Source of the DNA: Brevibacillus laterosporus
GTDB taxonomy: Bacteria; Bacillota; Bacilli; Brevibacillales; Brevibacillaceae
NCBI RefSeq assembly: GCF_030489605.1
Contig: NZ_JAUKFY010000001.1
Span: 186,001 to 250,000, forward strand
Length of the DNA: 64,000 bases
Direction of reading: 5' to 3'
Shown here one piece after another: positions 44,037-52,666 of the stretch (the stretch's first letter is position 1; each line of letters begins with the position of its first letter). The position numbers and the translations under genes are program-made. The notes beneath the pieces were generated by a model. That model was given only the letters and a program-made list of their open reading frames with translations. It was not told the DNA's origin and searched no databases.

Positions 44037-46331
44037 ATGAGTGTAAATGCAACAACGTCACCAGAACAAAAACCCAAAGCCTGTGTAGCGGAGACGGCTG
44101 ATTTCAGATCCGGTAATGAAATGGCGGCGAAAGCAGCAGCTCAGATCAATTATCATGTAATGGGCTATTTTCCGATTACTCCGTCAACAGAAATTGCTGA
44201 ATATCTGGATGAGATGAAAGCTAATGGGGAGCATGATATCGTCATGATTCCGGCAGATGGAGAGCATGGATCGGCTGGGATTTGCTATGGAGCTTCTACG
44301 GCGGGCGGACGCGTATTCAATGCCACTTCAGCAAATGGATTATTGTATATGCTGGAGCAGTTGCCCGTTCAATCCGGTACCCGCTTCCCGATGGTCTTAA
44401 ATCTGGTAACACGAGCAGTGTCAGGACCATTGGATATACGGGGAGATCACTCCGATTTATACTATGCACTTAATACAGGCTGGCCGATTCTCTTGGCCAA
44501 GGACCCGCAAGCCGTGTATGATATGAATCTGTTTGCTCTGCGCGTAGCCGAGCATCAAGATGTTCGTTTACCCGTAATTGTAGCCTCGGACGGATTTTTT
44601 ACCTCGCACCAGAAGCGGCGCGTTCAGTATTTTACAAATCGAGAAGATGTTTCCCGATTTGTCGGAGAGAATACGGTTTATGTTGATTCCACTGATGTGA
44701 AAAATCCGACTACCATCGGTCCATATATGAACGACCCTGATTATATCAATAACAAATATCAGCAGTCGCAAGCCATGTACGAGGCGGAGCAGGTGTTCCT
44801 TGATGTGGCTAAGGAGTTTGAGGAGCTAACGGGCAGACGCTACGGCTTGCTGGATGAATATAGAATGGAAGATGCAGAGATCGCGCTGTTTTTGCTAAAC
44901 TCCGCGTCTGATACCGCCCGTGATGTAGTAGACAGCTTACGGGAAAAAGGAATCAAAGCAGGTGTGGTATCTCCAAATATCATCCGTCCTTTTCCGAAAA
45001 AAGCTGTGCAGGAAGCATTTCGTCATGTAAAAGTGGTGCTAGTAGGGGAGCGGGCGGATTCCTACGGAGCTCATGGCGGGAATATCAGTCATGAAATTAA
45101 AGCCGCTATGTTGGACGCCAAGGCTGATACGACTGTCCTAACGCGGATTTTTGGCTTGGGAGGTAAAGATTTTTATGCTTCAGATGCAGAAGCGTTCTTT
45201 ACACTATGCTTACAAAAATTACAGGGAGGAAAAGTAGCTTCTTTTGACTACCATGGCATTACCCCTGGGGATGAACAGGCTAGTCCAACACGCGTGCTGG
45301 AACCATTGACGAAAGAGCAAACCAGTGGCTTCATTACAGTTACTCATGATGAGGAAAGCGGCGACTTGAAAGTAAAAGTACCACCAATGCGCATGCTAAC
45401 TAAAAAAGCAAAGCGTATCGCCCCAGGTCACGGTGCCTGCCCAGGCTGTGGAATTTTTTCTGGGTTAGAAATGTTCTTTAAAGGGATTGAGGGTGATATT
45501 GTCGTTCTCTTCCACACAGGCTGTGCGATGGTTGTAACGACGGGTTATCCATATTCTGCTCATAAGGTCAATTATATTCATAACCTCTTCCAGAATGGTT
45601 CTGCCACGCTCTCAGGTGTCGTGGAGATGTTCTGGGAACGCATACGCCGAGGGGAAATTGAAGTAGATCAGAGCAACGTAACCTTCATCATGATTTCTGG
45701 TGACGGTGGTATGGACATTGGAATGGGACCTGCAATTGGTACAGCATTACGCAATCATAAGCTAATCATTTTGGAATATGATAACGAAGGCTACATGAAT
45801 ACAGGATCGCAAATGTCGTACTCCACGCCAATGGGGCATATGACATCTACCTCCAATCTTGGAGAAGGGCGACAAGGGAAGGCGTTCCACCATAAAGATA
45901 CGGTACAAATCATGGCGGCAACCAACATTCCTTATGTTTTTACAGGAACAGAGGCTTTTCCGCAAGATTTAATTAAAAAGGCGGCAAAAGCCCAATGGTA
46001 TGCTCAGCATGTCGGTACGGTTTACGGCAAAATTTTAATTAGCTGCCCTCTCAACTGGAAAGCTCCGGAGGATAAGGGGAAATCCATCGTGGAAACGGCC
46101 GTTACTAGCTGCTTCTTCCCGTTATATGAAGTAGAGAAGGGAAAAACTAAGATCACGTTTAATCCGGAAGAGAAAAACAAACGTGTACCAGTGACAGAAT
46201 GGCTTCAATTATTAGGGAAAACGAGACACTTGCTGCGCCCTGAGAATGAATCCTTACTCAAGGAATTTGAAACGGAGATCGAACGTCGCTGGAATATGCT
46301 GAAAGCGAAGCACGAGAGTCCTTATTTATAA
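44037..46331 (+). CDS. 2-oxoacid:ferredoxin oxidoreductase, fused alpha and beta subunit
   Basis: 764 residues. The alpha part (about 20-400) contains pyruvate:ferredoxin oxidoreductase domain I (NYHVMGYFPITPSTEIAEYL) and domain II (about 280-400, VGERADSYGAHGG). The beta part (about 440-700) is a TPP-binding domain with HGACPGCGIFSG and the Mg2+/TPP motif GDGGMDIGMG...N. The enzyme oxidatively decarboxylates a 2-oxoacid to acyl-CoA, or runs in reverse. The substrate (pyruvate, 2-oxoglutarate or 2-oxoisovalerate) is not settled. SD GGGAGGAG. The operon ends at a strong terminator. Confidence 0.92.
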   Translation: MSVNATTSPEQKPKACVAETADFRSGNEMAAKAAAQINYHVMGYFPITPSTEIAEYLDEMKANGEHDIVMIPADGEHGSAGICYGASTAGGRVFNATSANGLLYMLEQLPVQSGTRFPMVLNLVTRAVSGPLDIRGDHSDLYYALNTGWPILLAKDPQAVYDMNLFALRVAEHQDVRLPVIVASDGFFTSHQKRRVQYFTNREDVSRFVGENTVYVDSTDVKNPTTIGPYMNDPDYINNKYQQSQAMYEAEQVFLDVAKEFEELTGRRYGLLDEYRMEDAEIALFLLNSASDTARDVVDSLREKGIKAGVVSPNIIRPFPKKAVQEAFRHVKVVLVGERADSYGAHGGNISHEIKAAMLDAKADTTVLTRIFGLGGKDFYASDAEAFFTLCLQKLQGGKVASFDYHGITPGDEQASPTRVLEPLTKEQTSGFITVTHDEESGDLKVKVPPMRMLTKKAKRIAPGHGACPGCGIFSGLEMFFKGIEGDIVVLFHTGCAMVVTTGYPYSAHKVNYIHNLFQNGSATLSGVVEMFWERIRRGEIEVDQSNVTFIMISGDGGMDIGMGPAIGTALRNHKLIILEYDNEGYMNTGSQMSYSTPMGHMTSTSNLGEGRQGKAFHHKDTVQIMAATNIPYVFTGTEAFPQDLIKKAAKAQWYAQHVGTVYGKILISCPLNWKAPEDKGKSIVETAVTSCFFPLYEVEKGKTKITFNPEEKNKRVPVTEWLQLLGKTRHLLRPENESLLKEFETEIERRWNMLKAKHESPYL

Positions 46332-46361
46332 AAGTTAGTTATTGTTATAACCTAAAAAGCG

Positions 46362-46401
46362 AAATCCCGTCTCTGAGAGTTGTATCAGGACGGGATTTTT
46401 T
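46362..46401. terminator. Bidirectional terminator between the oxidoreductase operon and bioY
   Basis: AAATCCCGTC / GACGGGATTT perfect 10-bp stem followed by TTT; T-rich on the other strand too. Confidence 0.9.
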
Positions 46402-46432
46402 AAAGTTTAGGTCAAACAGAATCGAATTCTAT

Positions 46433-47014
46433 TTAATTTGGTACCAAACGGTTGGTGGATGATTTATCTTTTAACATCCCGATCGAAATCAAACGTTTCC
46501 GCAGAATAATGCCTACGTAAGCAGCCAGCACTGCTTTAATAACCCCACCAGCGATGAAAGGAGTTACCCCTGCAGCCATTGCACCAGCCCAGCTTAGGTT
46601 CAGGACTAGCTTCAGTTGGACTACACCGAAGAGAAAAGTGACTGCCATCCCAAGGAGGTTCGCAATCAATGCCATAGGGAAGGTATATTTTGTTTTTTCC
46701 AAAAGGCAGCCCATTATAAAGGCAGTAGCAATAAAGCCAAAGATAAAGCCTCCGGTAGGGCCGATCAATACTTGTGGACCACCAGAGAAGCCTGCAAACA
46801 CTGGTACGCCAATTGCTCCTAGCAGGGCATAAAGTGCCATAGATACAGTACCATAGCGACTTCCAAGTACTGTTGCCACTAAGCCTACAGCTAGAGTTTG
46901 GCCTGTAATGGGTACGATTGGCAATGGAATTGTAATCTGTGCAAATACTGCAGTAATCGCAGTAAAAATAGCAATGACCATATAAGTTCGTAAGCTTTCG
47001 TTGCGATGTTGCAT
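46433..47014 (-). CDS. bioY: BioY, biotin transporter S component
   Basis: 193 residues with about six membrane helices. BioY hallmarks: FAQITIPLPIVPITGQTLAVG, then GARYG-like GSRYGTVSMALYALLGAIGVPVFAGFSGG (quoted in parts), and a biotin-site GPTGGFIFGF. It binds biotin and works with the EcfAA'T energy-coupling module, encoded elsewhere. SD GAGGTG. Regulated by BirA to judge from the operator at 47033-47063. Confidence 0.95.
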   Translation of the reverse strand: MQHRNESLRTYMVIAIFTAITAVFAQITIPLPIVPITGQTLAVGLVATVLGSRYGTVSMALYALLGAIGVPVFAGFSGGPQVLIGPTGGFIFGFIATAFIMGCLLEKTKYTFPMALIANLLGMAVTFLFGVVQLKLVLNLSWAGAMAAGVTPFIAGGVIKAVLAAYVGIILRKRLISIGMLKDKSSTNRLVPN

Positions 47015-47032
47015 GAGGCACCTCGATTCTTA

Positions 47033-47063
47033 ATGTAAACAAATAGTATAGTTAGGTTTACTA
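47033..47063 (-). promoter_or_regulatory. BirA operator upstream of bioY
   Basis: TGTAAAC (47034-47040), 15-nt spacer, GTTTACTA (47056-47063) fits the WAAC-N15-GTTW type of BirA box. A TATACT -10-like hexamer (minus strand) lies in the spacer, so biotinyl-AMP-BirA would block transcription. Confidence 0.75.
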
Positions 47064-47253
47064 AAATTGTATCAAAAGAATATTTCGCTGTAAATAATGG
47101 GATGTGATAGAAGAAACAATTTGAATATTTGAGGAAGCCAGAATGTAAGATGCCTAGCTTGGCATGATAGGGCAGAAAATATGGTACACTTGGAGATAAT
47201 GAGGGTTTATGATCATGAAAAACTAGCTTTTTTCTAACGACAGGAGTGGGACG

Positions 47254-48225
47254 ATGGCAGACCAAAAACGGTTGTTACTAGATGTAGATACAGGCATTGA
47301 TGACGCACTTGCTATCTTATATGCGTTGCAATCGAAAGAGGCTCGCGTGGAAGGCATTATTACTGGGGCAGGGCAGGTTAGCTTGGACCAAGCCACTTAT
47401 AATACCTTACAGGTAGTCGAAGCAGGACAAGCAGGATACGAGGTACCGGTAATAAAAGGGGCCTGTAAGCCATTAATTCGTCAAGAGATTGGCAATGAGC
47501 AAAATGACGGTACGAACGGGCTGGATCATGCTTATTTACCTGAGCCCCGGCAAAAAGCCTTGGCAACGTCAGCTAGTGATTTTATCCTATCGAAAGCGAA
47601 AGAATGCGAAAATGAGCTAATTATCGTCACGATGGGACGCCTCACAAATCTAGCAAATGCGGTTGCCAAGGACCCTTCTCTTGGAAGAAAAATCAAGCAA
47701 GTAATCATTGCAGGTGGCGCAATTCGTACAGCCGGAAATGTGACGGCGGCAGCAGAATTCAATTTTTGGGGAGATCCCGAAGCTGCCTTATTTGTGTTAG
47801 AAGCCGATTTGCCTATTACAATCGTTGGGTTAGATATAACTCAACCAACACTGTTTACATCTAGACACCTAGAGCAATTACTCCACAATAAATCAGCACA
47901 TACAGAAAGTGTGCTGTCCTTTATAGAAGAGATGGTACGTTTTCAATTTGGGAAATATGAAGCTGCCGAGCAGTGCCAGCCCTCAATCGCTATGCAAGGT
48001 CCGTTAGCGGTTGGTATAGCACTAGATAGTAGCTTAATTCGTACCGAAGAGACTTTTGTTCAAGTGGAATGCAAGGGGGAGGTTTCACGCGGAGCCCTTA
48101 TCGCCGATCTACGACAAACAGCGAGCGTTGGACGAAAAGTGCTTACGGGTGCAGAGGCAGACAGTGAGCGTTTCATACAGCATTGGATTACTACTTTAAC
48201 GATGGATGCGAGCGGGAGGAATTAA
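47254..48225 (+). CDS. Ribonucleoside hydrolase (inosine-uridine type), first of a tandem pair
   Basis: 323 residues. The Ca2+-binding N-terminal motif DVDTGIDDA is the family signature, with further ligand regions GGAIRTAGNVTAAAEFNFWGDPEA and LDITQPTLF. Enzymes of this IunH family cleave the N-glycosidic bond of purine or pyrimidine nucleosides. The SD is AGGAG. The second copy starts 3 nt after its stop codon, so they are co-translated. The two proteins align throughout but are diverged, which suggests different nucleoside preferences. Confidence 0.92.
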   Translation: MADQKRLLLDVDTGIDDALAILYALQSKEARVEGIITGAGQVSLDQATYNTLQVVEAGQAGYEVPVIKGACKPLIRQEIGNEQNDGTNGLDHAYLPEPRQKALATSASDFILSKAKECENELIIVTMGRLTNLANAVAKDPSLGRKIKQVIIAGGAIRTAGNVTAAAEFNFWGDPEAALFVLEADLPITIVGLDITQPTLFTSRHLEQLLHNKSAHTESVLSFIEEMVRFQFGKYEAAEQCQPSIAMQGPLAVGIALDSSLIRTEETFVQVECKGEVSRGALIADLRQTASVGRKVLTGAEADSERFIQHWITTLTMDASGRN

Positions 48226-48228
48226 TCG

Positions 48229-49176
48229 ATGAAATACGTTATTTTAGACGTCGATACAGGAATTGATGACGCGCTTGCGCTTGCGTATGCGATACAATCG
48301 CCTGCTTTACACGTTCTAGGCCTAACCACTAGCTTTGGAAATCACGTTGTGGATATTACGACAGAAAATACGCTAAAAGTGCTTGAGATTCTAGGGGCAA
48401 CGGATATCCCTGTGGCAAAAGGAGCAGGCAAACCTTTGCTACGTTCCCCTTTAAAGGCGAATGCTACGCATATACATGGGGAGGACGGTATTGGGAATAC
48501 CTATTTGCCCAAACCAAAGGCAAAGGAAATCGACCGGCATGCCGCTGATTTTATCATTGAGCAAGTTCGTAAATACCCGAAGCAAGTAACGCTTATTACT
48601 GTTGCTAGCCAAACCAATTTGGCCTTGGCCATTATGAAGGACCCTGAGATTGTTTCACTCGTAAAGAGAGTTGTCATTATGGGAGGAGCAGTTACAGTTC
48701 CGGGAAATGTAACTCCGGTAGCGGAAGCAAATATTTATACGGACCCAGAGGCGGCAGAGCTTGTGTTTCAATCAGGTATACCGATTACCTTAGTAGGGCT
48801 AGATGTTACTATGCAAACCCTGCTGACCAAGGAACATACCCATATGTGGAGAGAGTCGGGTACGCCAGTAGGCAAATTCTTAGCATCTTGTAGCGAATTC
48901 TATATGGATGCCTACGCTAAAATTAACCCCTACCTTGGAGGATGCGCTTTACACGATCCGCTAGCAGTAGGGGTGGTTATTGATCCGTCCTTTGTTCAAG
49001 CAACGCCAATGTACGTATCTGTGGACACGGAAGGCTCGGCCTCTATCGGCAGAACCATCGGTGACAGACGAAATCCTCCAAAGCAATCGCCCAATATGGA
49101 TGTATGCCTACAAGTAGATGTTAATCGCTTTGTTTCCCATTTCCTACAGCAGGTGATAACGAAAAACAACATCTAA
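48229..49176 (+). CDS. Ribonucleoside hydrolase, second of a tandem pair
   Basis: 315 residues; the same signature (DVDTGIDDA) and Ca2+/substrate segments (MGGAVTVPGNVTPVAEANIYTDPEA; GLDVTMQTLL; GCALHDPLAVGVVID with the catalytic-region His-Asp), here quoted from separate stretches. GGGAGGAA SD inside the end of the first gene. The HDPLAV motif, present here and replaced by MQGPLAV in the first copy, suggests that this is the more canonical enzyme. The operon ends in a strong hairpin. Confidence 0.92.
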   Translation: MKYVILDVDTGIDDALALAYAIQSPALHVLGLTTSFGNHVVDITTENTLKVLEILGATDIPVAKGAGKPLLRSPLKANATHIHGEDGIGNTYLPKPKAKEIDRHAADFIIEQVRKYPKQVTLITVASQTNLALAIMKDPEIVSLVKRVVIMGGAVTVPGNVTPVAEANIYTDPEAAELVFQSGIPITLVGLDVTMQTLLTKEHTHMWRESGTPVGKFLASCSEFYMDAYAKINPYLGGCALHDPLAVGVVIDPSFVQATPMYVSVDTEGSASIGRTIGDRRNPPKQSPNMDVCLQVDVNRFVSHFLQQVITKNNI

Positions 49177-49219
49177 GCAGCTGGCCCGGAGGAAGGATGC
49201 GGCTCAAATCTTAATTAGT

Positions 49220-49265
49220 CAGCAGTCAAGAGCAGACAGTAGTGTCTGCTCCGACTGCTGTTATT
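49220..49265. terminator. Strong hairpin terminator of the nucleoside hydrolase operon
   Basis: CAGCAGTC / GACTGCTG outer and GAGCAGACA / TGTCTGCTC inner stems, then TTATT. It abuts the stop codon of the opposing gene. Confidence 0.85.
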
Positions 49266-50121
49266 CTGCTGGCGGTTGCGGTGTAAATGGAATGAGCCAG
49301 TACGAGCTGCCATCTGCCTTGCGATCCATATAGCCATATTCAATTAGATAGCGGCGTAAGATGGCGTAATCTTCGTAGACGGTTGTAAGTATAGCGTTTA
49401 CCTCTTTTTCAGTATAAAGTGTGTTGCGCTTAAAACGACCTACGATATGATGCAGTATTGCTGCTTTGCGCTTTTCTTTAAGTGGGAATTCCTTTATCCT
49501 TCCATCCAATCCGTCAGGAAAGTACGTCCGTAAGATTTCTTGATATTCTTCTTCCGTCATAGCAAAGCGCTCGTCTTGAAATTTAACAGTAGGTGGAACA
49601 GCTAGAAAAGGACTTTTCGGTTCACGGATTTTTTTCTTGGGTGATGCGGTTTCGACTGAAGGAGCAGAGCCAGCGTTTGATTTGGGGGAAGACTGGTTAG
49701 CTTCTCCCAGCAATTCCATGATGGCGAGAAAAATCTTGGCCTGCTTTTCCTTCTCTCTTAACATAAAACGGTGGTTACGGATAGTGGAATTGCTTCGTCC
49801 TTTGCTATTTTGGACAATTTGGGCATCGGTTTGTCCTTCATAAAACTGAGCAAGGAGCTGACGCTGTACGTCGGTTAATCCGGTCACCTTTTTATCCAGT
49901 GATAAAAGAAAGTGAAACATCGAGGTATGAGCGTCATGAATATGATGCTTCATGGCTTTTTTGGCTTCATACCAATTGTCACTAATTGGGTAAATAATTC
50001 CTTCTTCATAGGTCTGACCGCAAACGAGACATGTAAAGTTCTCTTGTTTCTCATTGTAAACATAGCCATTTTTTATTTCTTCCATAGATGCTTTCCAAAA
50101 CAAGTCAGCTAAAATATCCAT
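49261..50121 (-). CDS. DUF2087 protein with N-terminal zinc-finger-like and LuxR-type HTH parts
   Basis: 286 residues from ATG 50121; a TTG five codons upstream is the other candidate, since the SD (TGGGG) is weak. Residues about 28-70 contain CLVC...HHIHDAH, a CCHH-type metal site. About 80-140 is a GerE/LuxR-like HTH (LTDVQRQLLAQFYEGQTDAQ, RSNSTIRNHRFMLREKE). A Ser/Pro-rich linker follows, and about 190-280 is a DUF2087 domain (LRTYFPDGLDGRIKEFPLKE, KRKAAILHHIVGRF, YVDYAxLRRYLIEYGYMDR-like). DUF2087 is found in transcriptional regulators of bacilli. The target is unknown. Adjacent to, but not coupled with, the gerA operon. Confidence 0.82.
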   Translation of the reverse strand: MDILADLFWKASMEEIKNGYVYNEKQENFTCLVCGQTYEEGIIYPISDNWYEAKKAMKHHIHDAHTSMFHFLLSLDKKVTGLTDVQRQLLAQFYEGQTDAQIVQNSKGRSNSTIRNHRFMLREKEKQAKIFLAIMELLGEANQSSPKSNAGSAPSVETASPKKKIREPKSPFLAVPPTVKFQDERFAMTEEEYQEILRTYFPDGLDGRIKEFPLKEKRKAAILHHIVGRFKRNTLYTEKEVNAILTTVYEDYAILRRYLIEYGYMDRKADGSSYWLIPFTPQPPAE

Positions 50122-50196
50122 AGATGAAAACCCCAATCGTTTGTTTATTTATAGACATATTAATATCTTGTCTGTTTTTAGTCAAGATTAACGTAT

Positions 50197-50235
50197 AAAA
50201 CCCACAAAGGTCGTGACCCTGTGGGTTTTGTTTTT
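50197..50235. terminator. Terminator of the gerA operon
   Basis: AAAACCCACA / TGTGGGTTTT stem with inner GGTC/GACC, T-rich on both strands, between gerAC and the DUF2087 gene. Confidence 0.8.
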
Positions 50236-50254
50236 GATCATGTAGTTCCGATAA

Positions 50255-51556
50255 TTAATGTTTTGAGCCTTTTAATCCGAATTCCCTTACATGCACTTTT
50301 ACTTGAACGTCAACAGGAGCTTTGCTAAATTCCTCATCCCAATTGTCCTTCATTTTTTCCCAAACATCTGGATAGTGAACAGACAGAGCCTTGTGAAATT
50401 CCAAAACATCTATTTTCCATTTTTTTTGGAGCTTGTTAAGCGTGTTTCTCGTTAATTCCTTGATCTTTTTCTCAAAAGCTTCTCCAGCCTTCTCAAGATA
50501 GCTGTCTTCAAAGCTGTTTTCCGTTTTAGACCAATTTTCGCCGATTCGTCCATTCAGATTTATCTGTACAGAGAATGAGACTTTTCCATTTTGGACTTTG
50601 GGCGTTACCTTACTTGAAATGGTGCGAATCTCATAGATAATCATGCTGTTATTCGGAGGCATAGTAGTTTTAATCAGACCCGCGTGCTTTTCCCATTTCG
50701 ATTTTCCGCTTCCTATGAGCAGATTGGCACCGCGTACTTCTTCATCGCCTAGCCATCCGATCATTTTTCCGATGTCACCTTTAATAAGAGCAGCTCCTGA
50801 TATCTTCATGGTCTTGTTTAATGTTTCTATGCGCGGAATCATAAAGCTGCTTTTCGTGGTCATATTCTCTGAAATATAACCGAGTGAAGCAGGAGTGGCG
50901 ATATCTAAGCTCTTTCTGACATTATCTAGAATACTAAGGATTTCGATTGCGGGAAGCGTTTCATTAAGCGGTTTTTTATTCAGTATATCAATAGCTCGAC
51001 CTTTGGCTACCACAACCAGTACGGTTCTGCGAAGTTCCGTGTCGCGTAAAAAGTACTCTAGCATTTTGTTCAGGCTTAATTTTTTAGCGATAGCTTCCCC
51101 GATCACCATCGTCTTGACATGCAGAAAGAATGGGGGTCTGGAGCTTTTGGTAGCAAAATTGCGGATTATTTCAAAGAACGAGTTGCCTTCACCAGAAATA
51201 TTAAAATAGGCTTCTTTTTGAGTGCCGGTTACTTTAGCAGTGCCAACCAGAACCTTAGGTAAAACATTTTGATGAGTTAAGAGGATGGGGATTTTTTGAT
51301 TCACCTTAGTGCCTGAGCCAGCATCATCTTCCTGCTGTGTTGATTCAGAGTCAGCATCAGATGACCCCCCCTCCTCTCCCTCTTCGTTTTGCTGTGAATC
51401 AGAATCGTTTCCCTTCTGGGGGGAATCAATTCCAACTCCAATGACCATACCCAAATCTTCAATTTCCTGACGGTCCCAACATCCCGATATCAATAGGGTT
51501 AAAGAGAGTGTGAGCACAAAAGCCACCCAATTATGTTTGTTTGTCTTGCTGGGCAT
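50255..51556 (-). CDS. gerAC: Spore germination lipoprotein, Ger(x)C family
   Basis: 433 residues. Lipobox LISG-C near residue 27, then the family start WDRQEIEDLGMVIGVGID. About 215-420 is the Spore_III_AC/GerAC C-terminal domain. Residues about 46-86 are an acidic, Ser/Gln/Asp-rich insertion (SDSQQNEEGEEGGSSDADSE) not usual in the family. It is a third component of a germinant receptor in the spore inner membrane. The start codon lies inside the end of gerAB (26-nt overlap), and TGGAGGAAA is the SD. Confidence 0.93.
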   Translation of the reverse strand: MPSKTNKHNWVAFVLTLSLTLLISGCWDRQEIEDLGMVIGVGIDSPQKGNDSDSQQNEEGEEGGSSDADSESTQQEDDAGSGTKVNQKIPILLTHQNVLPKVLVGTAKVTGTQKEAYFNISGEGNSFFEIIRNFATKSSRPPFFLHVKTMVIGEAIAKKLSLNKMLEYFLRDTELRRTVLVVVAKGRAIDILNKKPLNETLPAIEILSILDNVRKSLDIATPASLGYISENMTTKSSFMIPRIETLNKTMKISGAALIKGDIGKMIGWLGDEEVRGANLLIGSGKSKWEKHAGLIKTTMPPNNSMIIYEIRTISSKVTPKVQNGKVSFSVQINLNGRIGENWSKTENSFEDSYLEKAGEAFEKKIKELTRNTLNKLQKKWKIDVLEFHKALSVHYPDVWEKMKDNWDEEFSKAPVDVQVKVHVREFGLKGSKH

Positions 51557-52643
51557 TGACAGGTTTCCTCCATTTTGAGAAGAGTAGCAATAAAATCGGA
51601 ATGACTACGGATGTTATAATTGAAGCATAACCAAGCTGTGTGCCTAATGAGAAGGCTTGGTCTAAATTTTGCGGTACCATGGCGAAAGCATATAGAAGCA
51701 GGGTCAACAAAACCTGTAGCAAAGGCAGCCTTATCGGTACAAGTAAGCTTAATCCTAGACTTACTAAATAAAAGCAAAAGACAAAAGTAGTAAAAATGCT
51801 AAATACCCAGATGACCATAAAAAACAATTCGTAGTGTTCAAAGAAGGCCCCGGGAAATTCGATCTGCTTTACGAACTCCATCGTGGGCCAAGTCAGCGTT
51901 TTAACCTCATGGGCAGTCAAGGTTCCTACTACCATCAAGGTAATTGTTGTATAGATCAGGGTAGCAAAGCCAAGACCTATTACTACACTTTTCGAGGAAT
52001 CTGCAGGTGATTTCATCATATAAGTCAAAAACATAATCACCTCGAAGGTCATATAGGAGGGGGAAGTGGCTGGCAAGCCATGGAGCAAAGGCATCCAGCC
52101 ATCTTTTAAAACTGGTAATAAATTTTGAATCTGGAAGCTTTGGTAATTAAGGAGAACAATAGAAAATAAAATAAGGATCGTGACCGGAAAATAGAGAAGG
52201 AACAGACGAACAATAGGATGTGCACCGCCCATTACCAAATATAATCCTGCCAATAAAAAGCAGATGATCGTCATATGAATAGGCGTTTGGTCTAACAAAA
52301 AATGACGAATAACCTCAGCTTGTACCCGTGCTTCATAGACGCATAAAAAAAAGTAAAAGAGAGAATAGATTAAGATAATCAGTGAGCTTATCCATTTTCC
52401 TGCAATAATTTGCGTTATTCGATAAAAGTGATACGAGGGATACTGTTGGCTTAATTTGGCGCAAAAATAGCCAGCTATCATTGCTAAAATCCCCCCAGCC
52501 AGTACATCAATCCAGACATCAGCTGTCCCTACTGCTTCAACAGCAACACGCGGTAAAGTCAGAATAGATACTCCTATGACCATAGATGCAATAAAAGCGG
52601 ACACATCAAGACCAGAGAATTTAGGCTGGAAATTAAGTGACAT
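51531..52643 (-). CDS. gerAB: Spore germination permease, GerAB/YndE family
   Basis: 370 residues, ten predicted helices of the amino-acid/polyamine/organocation fold (Spore_permease). It starts with SAFIASMVIGVSILTLPR, the family's first helix, and contains the germinant-binding unwound segments of helices 1 and 6. It is the germinant-recognition subunit of a GerA-type receptor. SD AAGGAGGTACG. It is translationally coupled to gerAC and 23 nt from gerAA. Confidence 0.93.
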   Translation of the reverse strand: MSLNFQPKFSGLDVSAFIASMVIGVSILTLPRVAVEAVGTADVWIDVLAGGILAMIAGYFCAKLSQQYPSYHFYRITQIIAGKWISSLIILIYSLFYFFLCVYEARVQAEVIRHFLLDQTPIHMTIICFLLAGLYLVMGGAHPIVRLFLLYFPVTILILFSIVLLNYQSFQIQNLLPVLKDGWMPLLHGLPATSPSYMTFEVIMFLTYMMKSPADSSKSVVIGLGFATLIYTTITLMVVGTLTAHEVKTLTWPTMEFVKQIEFPGAFFEHYELFFMVIWVFSIFTTFVFCFYLVSLGLSLLVPIRLPLLQVLLTLLLYAFAMVPQNLDQAFSLGTQLGYASIITSVVIPILLLLFSKWRKPVNAQQDKQT

Positions 52644-52666
52644 TCTTTCTCGTACCTCCTTCTTGT

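Noticed and set aside
46536-47042. 168-codon frame on the minus strand overlapping bioY in another frame
   Set aside because: bioY has all family motifs, an SD and a BirA operator; the other frame is a shadow.
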